Assembly: GCF_937616625.2 (NCBI RefSeq)
Contig: NC_065577.1
Span: 3,823,001-3,887,000 of the forward strand
DNA from: Mercurialis annua
Taxonomy: Eukaryota; Streptophyta; Magnoliopsida; Malpighiales; Euphorbiaceae
DNA length: 64,000 nucleotides
Direction of reading: 5' to 3'
Part shown: piece by piece, positions 56,291 through 64,000 of the stretch
Layout: the number at the start of each line of letters is the position of its first letter
Position numbering within the stretch: position 1 is the stretch's first letter
Program-made: the position numbers and the translations under genes
The notes under the pieces: model-generated
Database searches by the model: none
What the model was told of the DNA's origin: nothing
The model's input: only the letters and a program-made list of their open reading frames with translations

Positions 56291-56845
56291 CTGCGAAACT
56301 TTCTGATAATTTGTTTACCGCAGCGTAAGTCCAGTTTGATGGAGACAAATATTCATTAATGGTGTTTGAGTTAATTATTCATTATGGTCTTTATTTCTTT
56401 TGCATGTATTTTGAATCTTTCTTGATATCAGATATGCGGCGAAGTCCGTATATATACGTATCATAGTAACGCAGAATGATGAAGGAAACATGGGATATTG
56501 TTAGACAATTTCATTAATTCCACAGAATTGGTCTTCAAGTCTAAACAGTAAGTAGCTCTGCTTCTAATATTTATATACCATGTTATCTGTTTTGTGGTTC
56601 ATAGACATAAGGGGTCCAATTTGTAGTATGTTCAGTTTCTTGAATGCAGATTAGTAATTCTGAATCAGAATTAGACTCACATAACATTTGTTGAGGTTCA
56701 GGCAAAAGGATATAGACAAGACGCATTTATATGCTCCACCTCGATTATTAAACGCAGACATGCCGGCCCTAGAAACAGTCTCTCTTAACCATCCTTCACA
56801 TGGTTTTGCTTCCAATTCCAGCTGTACTGTGGGATCAATTTGGAC
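56291..56845. other. SAUR repeat-unit spacer
   Basis: From about 56500 it aligns with the spacers before SAUR 3, 4 and 5 (ATTGGTCTTCAAGTCTAAAC; AGGATATAGACAAGACGCAT; ACATGCCGGCCC). No gene is seen. Confidence 0.6.
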
Positions 56846-56853
56846 TATATAAT
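56846..56853 (+). promoter_or_regulatory. TATA box of SAUR 2
   Basis: TATATAAT about 110 bp before the ATG. The shared block TTCACATGGTTTTGCTTCC and CAGCTGTAC lies 20-60 bp further up. Confidence 0.8.
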
Positions 56854-56962
56854 CAAGTCATTTAGATTGCCTTCTACCATCACAAGCTAACCATTCGGAT
56901 CTCAAATTCTTCCTTTTCTTCTTATCTTAAAACCTTTTCGATTCAATTTATAATCAAACAAG

Positions 56963-57397
56963 ATGATCAATTCCAAGAAACTCCTTAAATTGGCAAAGAA
57001 ATGGCAGAAACTCGCTGCTATTAGCCGCAAACGCATCACATCACCTCAAACCAGTTCTACTACAGATTCAACTTGCAGCACATCATCAAAAGCCGAAAAG
57101 GGCCATTTCGTAGTGTACTCTACTGATCAGCAACGCTTCTTGTTGCCTTTGGAGTATCTTAACAATGAACTAATTCGAGAGCTATTCGACATGGCAGAGG
57201 AAGAGTTTGGATTGCCTAGCGGCGGACCTCTTACATTACCATGTGATGCAGAGCTTATGGAATATGCAGTTTCTTTGATCAAACGAAAGGCTGCGAGAGA
57301 CGTAGAACAAGCATTGTTGACTTCTATAGCTACAAATTGCTTTTCATTATCATTACAACAAAAAACAATCCACCGATTACCAATTTGTAGCTTTTGA
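56963..57397 (+). CDS. SAUR family protein, gene 2
   Basis: 144 residues, single exon. N-terminus MINSKKLLKLAKKWQKLAA, linker TTDSTCSTSSK, domain GHFVVYSTDQQRFLLPLEYL to GPLTLPCDAELMEYAVSLIK, end LPICSF. It keeps SRKRITSPQ as in gene 1 where genes 3-5 have RRKRITSPQ, so it may be the older type. Position 2 of the array, 1.64 kb before gene 3. Confidence 0.95.
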   Translation: MINSKKLLKLAKKWQKLAAISRKRITSPQTSSTTDSTCSTSSKAEKGHFVVYSTDQQRFLLPLEYLNNELIRELFDMAEEEFGLPSGGPLTLPCDAELMEYAVSLIKRKAARDVEQALLTSIATNCFSLSLQQKTIHRLPICSF

Positions 57398-58488
57398 ATA
57401 GATACAATTAGAGACATAGATATACAAAACTGTACATCAATACATTTTTAAATAGAATCTCAATTTTTTTGTTAATAACTAATTTTTATCTCCAAAGAAA
57501 TATTATTCTCATTAATATTGTATATGTATGCTGAATTATTTTTGTATTAGCTGCTAAGGAAACAATGTAATCTTTGATTTCTTCAATAACAAACTTACTC
57601 TCAAGAATCACTTGGTTATGAATATTCTAGCTAATCATAGTCTGAATTCTGTAAGGAATCCTAATACATCATTAACAATGCTTAAGATATTTGATATTCT
57701 AAAATATTATAGTAGCAGCAGATGCATATATTGTTACACAAAAATTCTGCTAATTATACCAAGAATATTCAGTACTAAGTTTTGATGAATTATTGATGAT
57801 CAAAATCACGTAGAAAATCTCGTTCTTATTCATAATGAAAGCATCATCTATATCATCATTTGCCGTTTTCGTATATTATTTAGCAGTTCCTGCTGAAGAT
57901 TGATTCAAAGATTACTGCAGTAAAATCAACTTATTGACTTAGTCATTTACGGCTGATCTTGGTTCATTCAATTTTGTTATTCTTGTTGTAAATAATTATG
58001 ATGTTAGTGGCTGATATCACATGGCTTTGTTTAATTTGTAGGGCTGCATAACAGAGTCTTTAATGCCTGGCCTTGTGCATATTTAATTAATCAACTTCCT
58101 TAAAATTCTACTCTTCACAAACATTAGCACTCACCAATGTTGCACAGAAACTTATCGAGTACGACATTTTGGCATTTGTTTTTCATTTATATCTATATCT
58201 ATTTTGCTGGCTACCTACTTGGCAAAGGGAATTTGAGCATCACATGCCTTTGTTTACCATTTATTGTGAGGCTCCATTTGCTTTGAATGCAGATGAGCGA
58301 TTCTGAAATCCGAAATAGACCCACATAATATGTTTTGAGGTTCAGACATAAGGATATAGACAAGGCACATTTATATGCTCCACCTGGATCGTTTGACGCA
58401 GGCATGCTGGTCCTATGAACAATCTCTCTCAACCATCTATCACATGGTCTTGCTTCTATTTCAGCTGTGCTATGGGATCATATTGCAC
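57398..58488. other. SAUR repeat-unit spacer with MITE empty site
   Basis: At about 57890-57960 it reads GAAGATTGATTCAAAGATTA, the undisturbed version of the place where a 972-bp element sits at 61267-62238. Further blocks repeat the CATCACATGGCTTTG motif. No gene is seen. Confidence 0.7.
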
Positions 58489-58498
58489 TATATATAAT
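58489..58498 (+). promoter_or_regulatory. TATA box of SAUR 3
   Basis: TATATATAAT about 110 bp before the ATG, after the shared CACATGGTCTTGCTTC and CAGCTGTGC block. Confidence 0.8.
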
Positions 58499-58603
58499 CA
58501 ACTCACTTGCATTGCCTTCTGCCATCACAACCTTACCTTTCAGATCTCAAGTTTTTCCTTTTCTTCAAACCTTTTTTATTCCGTTTGTTAACTAATTAAC
58601 GAG

Positions 58604-59038
58604 ATGATTAATTCCAAGAAACTCCTGAAATTGGCAAAGAAATGGCAGAAACTCGCTGCTATTCGCAGAAAACGCATCACATCACCTCAAACTACAGATT
58701 CAGCTAGTGCTTGCAGCACTTCTTCATCAAAAGCTCAAAAGGGTCATTTCGTAGTTTATTCTGCTGATCAGAAACATTTCCTGTTGCCTTTGGAGTATCT
58801 TAGCAATGAAATAATCCGAGAACTATTCGACATGGCAGAGGAGGAGTTTGGATTGCCTAGCGGTGGACCTCTTACGTTACCATGTGATACAGAGCTTATG
58901 GAATATGCAATTTGTTTGATTAAAAACAAGGCCACAAGAGATGCAGAACAAGCATTTTTGACTTCCATAGCTAGCAGTTGCTTCTCATCATCATTACATC
59001 AAACAACAATCCACCAATTACCAATTTGTAGCTTTTAA
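58604..59038 (+). CDS. SAUR family protein, gene 3
   Basis: 144 residues, single exon. It differs from its neighbours by AQKGHFVVYSADQKHFLLPL (His for Arg) and PCDTELMEYAICLIKNKATR. C-terminus HQLPICSF. The 3' flank starts ATAGATACAG...GATTGTAGAC, recalling the ATAGAT and GTA parts of the DST instability element of SAUR mRNAs; the GGA part is not seen. Confidence 0.95.
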   Translation: MINSKKLLKLAKKWQKLAAIRRKRITSPQTTDSASACSTSSSKAQKGHFVVYSADQKHFLLPLEYLSNEIIRELFDMAEEEFGLPSGGPLTLPCDTELMEYAICLIKNKATRDAEQAFLTSIASSCFSSSLHQTTIHQLPICSF

Positions 59039-59687
59039 ATAGATACAGTTAGATTGTAGACATAGATATATACACAAGTGTACATCAATATATTTTTGAA
59101 CGGACTCTCGGATTTTTTGTTTATCACTAATCTAGACTATATCTCATTATCATTACAATTGCTGAAGTTTATATAGCTGCTAAGGAAACAAAGCAATCCT
59201 TTGTTTCTTGAAGACTACATATTCTCAAGAATCACTAGCCATTCTAATCATCAATAGATTATTTATAAATAATAAACAAAGTTCGTATTCTAAAACACAA
59301 GAATTCGGTCTTCATGCTAATGTTTGATGCACTAATGATCAAAATCACATAGAAATTTCATCGTCATCGGTTACCATAACGGGTCCAACATGATTTACAC
59401 CATATATTACAACTGATTTGCTCATCACATGGCTTTGCTTTGCATCTCAGAGACTTAATGCCTGGCCTTGTGTATATATTTAATCAATCAACTTTGTGGG
59501 GCTGCATCACATACATTATCATCCACCTACATTGCAGATAAACTTATTGAGTAATCCCTTTCAGCGTTTGGTTTTCGTATATATTTTAAATCTACTTTGT
59601 TGGCTACCTACTTGGCAAAGGGAACTCAAATAAATTTGACCATCACATGCCTGTGTTTACCATTTATTGTGGGGGCTCCATGACCAA
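59039..59687. other. SAUR repeat-unit spacer
   Basis: Carries the CATCACATGGCTTTG motif (59423) and TTGGCTACCTACTTGGCAAA (59599), which recur in each spacer. No gene is seen. Confidence 0.6.
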
Positions 59688-59838
59688 GACTGGTTTTCAG
59701 AAGCTAGTATCATCCAATGAAATTGTAAAAAATCCGTCTTCTGGCAAAGATTTTTATGATTATAATCTGTATCAGGCTGCTGAAAACTTCATGCCTGAAT
59801 TTTTTCCGATTAAATGTCGTTTTGTTGCCTTCAAATAA
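59688..59838 (+). pseudogene. J-domain gene remnant, second
   Basis: One frame reads GFQKLVSSNEIVKNPSSGKDF then YDYNLYQAAENFM and stops at TAA 59836. The first part matches KFQKLLSSYQILKNPTSRKKF of the intact J protein (just after the HPD helix). The front of the J domain is missing. Confidence 0.72.
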
Positions 59839-60320
59839 TTATTAAAATTGTTTTATTCTTAGCAGAATAAATGGAATGAGCTCTCTGACAAAGCAGGTAT
59901 TCTGCTTTACAAGTTTAGTATACATACTTATTATAACTACTCACAATGATGAAGAAAATATTGGATCCTGCTAGACAATCTCACCAATTCCACAATATTT
60001 CTCTTTTAAGTCTAAATAGTAAGTAGTTCTGTGTCTGATATTTATATTCCATGTTCTCTATTTGGTAGTTCTTAAACATATGGGGTCCAACTTGTAGTCT
60101 GTTTAGATTCTTTAATGCAGATTAGCAATTCAGAAATCAGAAATAGACCCACATAAGCAATATTTTGAGGTTCAAGTAGTAGGCTATAGACATGACACAT
60201 ATATATGCTCCCACCTCGATCGTTAAACGCAGACATGCCGGCCCTGCAAACAGACTCACTTAACCATCCATCACATGGTTTTGCTTCCATTTCCAGCTGT
60301 ACCTTGGGAGCATAACGAAC
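59839..60320. other. SAUR repeat-unit spacer
   Basis: Aligns with 56470-56845 (AAGTCTAAATAGTAAGTAG; AACGCAGACATGCCGGCCC). No gene is seen. Confidence 0.6.
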
Positions 60321-60328
60321 TATATAAT
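60321..60328 (+). promoter_or_regulatory. TATA box of SAUR 4
   Basis: TATATAAT about 110 bp before the ATG, after CATCACATGGTTTTGCTTCC and CAGCTGTAC. Confidence 0.8.
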
Positions 60329-60437
60329 CAAGTCATTTACATTGCCTTCTAACATCACAAGCTTACCATTCAGATCTCAAATTCTTCCTTCTATTATTCT
60401 CTTCAAACCTTTTTGATTCAGTTTATTAACTATTAAG

Positions 60438-60869
60438 ATGATCAATCACAAGAAACTCCTGAAATTGGCTAAGAAATGGCAGAAACTCGCTGCTATTAGG
60501 CGAAAACGAATCACTTCGCCTCAAATTGCAGGTTCAATTAGCTCTTGCAGCACATCATCAAAAGCTGAAAAGGGACATTTCGTAGTTTATTCTTCTGACC
60601 AGAAACGTTTCTTGCTGCCTTTGGAGTATCTTAGCAACCAAATAATTCGAGAGCTATTCGACATGGCAGAGGAAGAGTTTGGATTGACTAGCGGTGGACC
60701 TCTTACGCTACCATGTGATGCAGAGCTCATGGAATATGCAATTTGTTTGATAAAAAACAAGGCTACAAGTGATGCAGAACGAGCCTTGTTGACTTCCATA
60801 GCTAGCAGTTGCTGCTCATCATCCTTGCATCAAACGACAATCAAACAATTACCAATTTGTAGCTTTTGA
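60438..60869 (+). CDS. SAUR family protein, gene 4
   Basis: 143 residues, single exon. N-terminus MINHKKLLKLAKKWQKLAA (His for Ser at 4), RRKRITSPQIAGSISSC, domain GHFVVYSSDQKRFLLPLEYL, then EFGLTSGGPLTLPCDAELME. Thr replaces the usual Pro in GLPS. C-terminus KQLPICSF. All core positions are kept, so it should be functional. Confidence 0.95.
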   Translation: MINHKKLLKLAKKWQKLAAIRRKRITSPQIAGSISSCSTSSKAEKGHFVVYSSDQKRFLLPLEYLSNQIIRELFDMAEEEFGLTSGGPLTLPCDAELMEYAICLIKNKATSDAERALLTSIASSCCSSSLHQTTIKQLPICSF

Positions 60870-61256
60870 ATAGATACAATTAGATTTGTAGACATAGATA
60901 TACAAAACTGTACATCAATATATATTTTAAATGGAATCTCAAATTTTTTGTTTACAACTATTTTGCATCTCCATAGAATATTATTCTGACATTCACTACA
61001 TATGCTGAAGTTTTTGGTATTAGCTGCTAAGAAAACAAAGCTTTGTTTGGTATCTTCAAGAACAAACATACTCTCAAAAATCATAATTTGAATCCTATAC
61101 AGCATTCTAATACATAATTAACAAAGCTTAACACATTTCATATTTTTTGATGAATTAATGATCAAAATCATATAGAAAATCTCCTTCTTAGCTGTAAATA
61201 GAGCATCATCGATATCATCATTAACTGTTTCCATGCATTATTTAGCAATTCCTATT
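60870..61256. other. SAUR 4 3' flank
   Basis: Begins ATAGATACAATTAGATTTGT, a DST-like pattern, then spacer sequence shared with 57400-57890. Confidence 0.55.
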
Positions 61257-61266
61257 GAAGATTAAT

Positions 61267-62238
61267 GAACAAAGGATCAATTTACCCCCTCAACTTGGCA
61301 CGAAATATCAAATGAGTCATTTTCGAAGAAAGTGGATCAAACAAACCCGCAACTTGCGTTTTCGTATCAAAAAGACCCCTCGGAGAGTGAGTTTCTTAAT
61401 TTCATTCAATTAACGTAATTAATCATAATTAATTCTAATTTAATCTCTTATCATACCCTAATTGAAATCTTAATTAATCAAAATCCTAATTATACCCAAT
61501 TAACCCTAATTAAATTAATTAAACACAATTAACCATAACTAAATTAATAAAATACAATTAACCATAATTAAATTAAATCTAACCCTAACATGTTGTTCTT
61601 GGTCGAGATTCTTTGGCCGAAGACTTGCTGTTCTTGATAAACTAGACCTACCCAACATCTTTACCACCTTGAACACCAATAAACTACTAAATTTAACTAA
61701 AATCCATAAAAAAAAACTGCAGAAATTAGCAACGGTTGCTATTTCTTCCTCTTCCTATTGACAGATCGCAGAAGCAAATACAAAGGCGAGATTGATGAAT
61801 GTGGGGCTGGAATTCAAGGCTGGTTGTGGCGACAAGGATATGGGTGCAGCTGGGTTAGTTTTAGGATTTAGATTTAGGTTTTGAATATTTTTGGATTTAG
61901 GGTACAAATTGGAAGAAGGGCAATATTAGTCCCTAAAATTTTAATTAAAAGTAATATTAATTTTTAATGTTTTAAAATTATAAGGACTATGACTAAATTT
62001 TTTATACTGTTAATTGTTAATTTGAAAAATAAACTAAATATAAGGAGTTTTTTAAACCTTTTTTCATAATGTAAGTGGAGAGTGAAACACACTCACCGGG
62101 TGCGACTGAGGGAATAGGTGAGCGAGGGGTCTTCTTGATACGAAAACGCGAGTTGTGGGTTAGTTTAATCCACTTTCTTCAAAAATGACTCATTTGATAT
62201 TTCGTGCCAAGTTGAGGGGGTGAATTGATCCTTTATTC
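61267..62238. mobile_element. 972-bp Mutator-type MITE between SAUR 4 and 5
   Basis: Ends GAACAAAGGATCAATTTACC and inverted GAATAAAGGATCAATTCACC, with about 115 bp of terminal inverted repeat. Perfect 10-bp duplication GAAGATTAAT (61257-61266, 62239-62248). The undisturbed paralogous site is at about 57893. The centre (61595-61880) is less AT-rich and may be captured sequence, but no gene can be named. Confidence 0.93.
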
Positions 62239-62248
62239 GAAGATTAAT

Positions 62249-62750
62249 TCAAAGATCTACTGCAGTACAATCAACTTACTGATAGTGACTTAGTCATATT
62301 TAAATAATCAACTTCCTTAACATTTTTTACTCATCACCAACATTAGCATTCACCTATGTCGCACAAAAACTTATCGATTACTAACTCTCGAGGTTTTGTT
62401 TTCATTTAAATTTTATATCTATTTTGCTGGCTACCTACTTGGCAAAGAAATTTGATTGTTCACATGGCTTTGTTTACCATTTATTGTGGGGCTATATGAG
62501 CATTGGCCTAAATTGTAAGTAGCTCCGTCAACTTATAGTCTGTTGAGTATCTTGAATGCAGATTGGCGATTCTGAGATCAGAAATAGACCCACATAACGT
62601 TTTTTGAGGTTCAGACGGAAGGATATAGACAAGGCGCATTTATATGCTCCGCCTTGATAGTCAAACACAGACATGCCGGCCCTGCAAACAGTCTCTCATA
62701 ACCTTCTATCACATGGTTTTGCTTCCATTTCCAGCTGTATCATAATGGAC
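62249..62750. other. SAUR repeat-unit spacer
   Basis: Continues the unit interrupted by the MITE: TTGGCTACCTACTTGGC-like (62428), then AGGATATAGACAAGGCGCAT and ACATGCCGGCCC. No gene is seen. Confidence 0.6.
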
Positions 62751-62758
62751 TATATAAT
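62751..62758 (+). promoter_or_regulatory. TATA box of SAUR 5
   Basis: TATATAAT about 110 bp before the ATG, after TATCACATGGTTTTGCTTCC and CAGCTGTATC. Confidence 0.8.
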
Positions 62759-62862
62759 CAACTCACTTGCATTGCCTTCTACCATCACAATTTGCCTTTC
62801 AGATCTTTAATTTTTCCGTTTCTTGAAACCTTCTTGATTCAGTTTGTTAACTAATTAACAAG

Positions 62863-63300
62863 ATGATTAATTCAAAGAAACTCCTGAAATTTGCAAAGAA
62901 ATGGCAGAAACTCACTGCTATTCGCCGAAAACGCATCACATCACCTCAAACTACAGATTCAGCTAGTTCTTGCAGCACTTCTTCATCAAAAGCTGAAAAG
63001 GGTCATTTCGTAGTTTATTCTGCTGATCAGAAACGTTTCCTGTTGTCTTTAGAGTATCTAAACAATGAAATAATCCGAGAGTTATTCGACATGGCAGAGG
63101 AAGAGTTTGGATTGCCTAGCGGTGGACCTCTTATGTTACCATGTGATGCAGAGCTGATGGAATATGCAATTTGTTTGATTAAAAACAAGGCCACAAGAGA
63201 TGCCGAACAAGCATTGTTGACTTGTGTAGCTACAAATTGTGGTTCATCATCAGTTCGAGATCAAACAACAATATACCAATTACCAATTTGTAGCTTTTGA
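62863..63300 (+). CDS. SAUR family protein, gene 5
   Basis: 145 residues, single exon. N-terminus MINSKKLLKFAKKWQKLTA, RRKRITSPQTTDSASSC, domain GHFVVYSADQKRFLLSLEYL (Ser for the conserved Pro in LLPLEYL) and GPLMLPCDAELMEYAICLIK (Met for Thr). The C-terminus is one residue longer (RDQTTIYQLPICSF). These changes at conserved positions suggest relaxed constraint or a shifted role; no stop or frameshift is present. Closest to gene 3. Confidence 0.94.
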   Translation: MINSKKLLKFAKKWQKLTAIRRKRITSPQTTDSASSCSTSSSKAEKGHFVVYSADQKRFLLSLEYLNNEIIRELFDMAEEEFGLPSGGPLMLPCDAELMEYAICLIKNKATRDAEQALLTCVATNCGSSSVRDQTTIYQLPICSF

Positions 63301-64000
63301 AATGATATACTTAGTTAGATACTTAGACATAGATATATACCATTGTACATCGATATAATTGTAAATGGAATCTCCAAAATTTTGTTTACCACTAATTTAT
63401 ATCTCATTATCATAACAAATTCTGAAGTTTATTGTAAGCTGCTAAGGAAGCTAAACCATCCTTGGTTTCTTGTAGACTGTATTCTACTCATTGTTTGATT
63501 GTTCATACATAATAAAAAAAGCTCAAGACAGTTCGTATCGGATATACAAGGATCCTGTTAATTATACTAAGATTCTTCAATGCTAATTTCCTTATTAGGT
63601 GTAATTAAAGCATCAGATATATGATCATTAACAGTTTACAGTTTGCATATATTATTTAACAGTTTTAAGACATACATGATTTACACCATATTTAAATCTC
63701 AAATGGTTTTATGATTTCACATGATTTTGTCTTGGCTGTATAATAAACTGTTACTATAATATTTGTTTTGGCAAATGGAAGTCAGATATATTATTATTAC
63801 TACACCATATTTTCCCATCACATGGCTTTGTTTACCATTTATTGCCTACTTTGTGAGGCTACATCACAGAGTCATATCACAAACATTAGCATCCACATAT
63901 GTTTCAGAGAAACTTATCGAGTACTTACCTTAGGCATTTGGTTTTTTCCTTTCTATTTTATATCTGTTTTGCTACGGAAACGGAAACGGGAAACGGAAAC
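63301..64000. other. Start of a further SAUR repeat unit
   Basis: Repeats the spacer order of earlier units: ATAGATATATACCATTGTAC, CTGCTAAGGAAGC, CATCACATGGCTTTGTTTACC and GAGAAACTTATCGAGTAC. It ends in CGGAAACGGAAACGGGAAAC, which may be the start of an inserted repeat. Another SAUR gene may follow outside the window. Confidence 0.6.

Noticed and set aside
57398..57430. A full DST mRNA-instability element in SAUR 3' UTRs
   Set aside because: ATAGAT and GTA parts recur with uneven spacing, but the GGA part is missing, so only a DST-like pattern is noted.

Overview
This is nuclear DNA of a flowering plant, almost certainly a eudicot. It is very AT-rich, with GT/AG introns, five intronless SAUR auxin-response genes in tandem, a plant-type J-domain gene, and many plant transposons (MULE, CACTA, L1-type LINE, Helitron, a solo LTR and MITEs). 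The species cannot be fixed from the sequence. There is no bacterial or organellar gene content.

Layout. 1-9.2 kb holds non-autonomous Mutator-like elements rich in ATGATAA/TTATCAT, a DUF1985-type gene fragment and two MITEs. 9.6-10.6 kb is the first copy of a small host gene family that I read as plant cystatin-related (cystatin/monellin-like fold). Further copies lie at 22.3-23.1 kb (the only intact one), 23.9/34.6 kb (split fragment), 35.9-36.4 kb (intronless and frameshifted) and 43.7-44.4 kb (exon 1 only). 11.8-20.15 kb is a complete 8.35-kb MULE with 128-bp terminal repeats, a perfect 9-bp target duplication, a three-exon MuDR-type transposase and a plant-mobile-domain (PMD) gene. 21.0-21.8 kb is a dead SAUR copy with its promoter.

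23.9-34.6 kb is a nest: a cystatin-related fragment interrupted by a 5'-truncated LINE, itself interrupted by an 8.5-kb CACTA element (CACTA-1) with apparently intact TNP2 and Ptta/En/Spm genes. 37.1-43.4 kb is a small palindrome-rich inverted-repeat element carrying a second, internally deleted CACTA (CACTA-2). A 450-bp solo LTR sits inside an exon at 43.7 kb. Two nested Helitrons fill 45.9-48.4 kb. MITEs and a LINE remnant lead into the SAUR/J-domain cluster, 50.7-63.3 kb, which is still repeating at the window edge.

How parts relate. The SAUR genes share a promoter block and TATA box and grew by tandem duplication of a roughly 1.4-1.8 kb unit. J-domain fragments lie between them. Paralogous empty sites inside the window date two insertions directly: the MULE at 11.8 kb and a MULE-type MITE at 61.3 kb. 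The most unusual signals are two RNA-like structures shared by both CACTA elements. One is a symmetric foldback of about 280 nt in the intron just before the TNP2 start codon, with paired compensatory changes. The other is a 50-nt hairpin overlapping a splice acceptor, present twice in each element.
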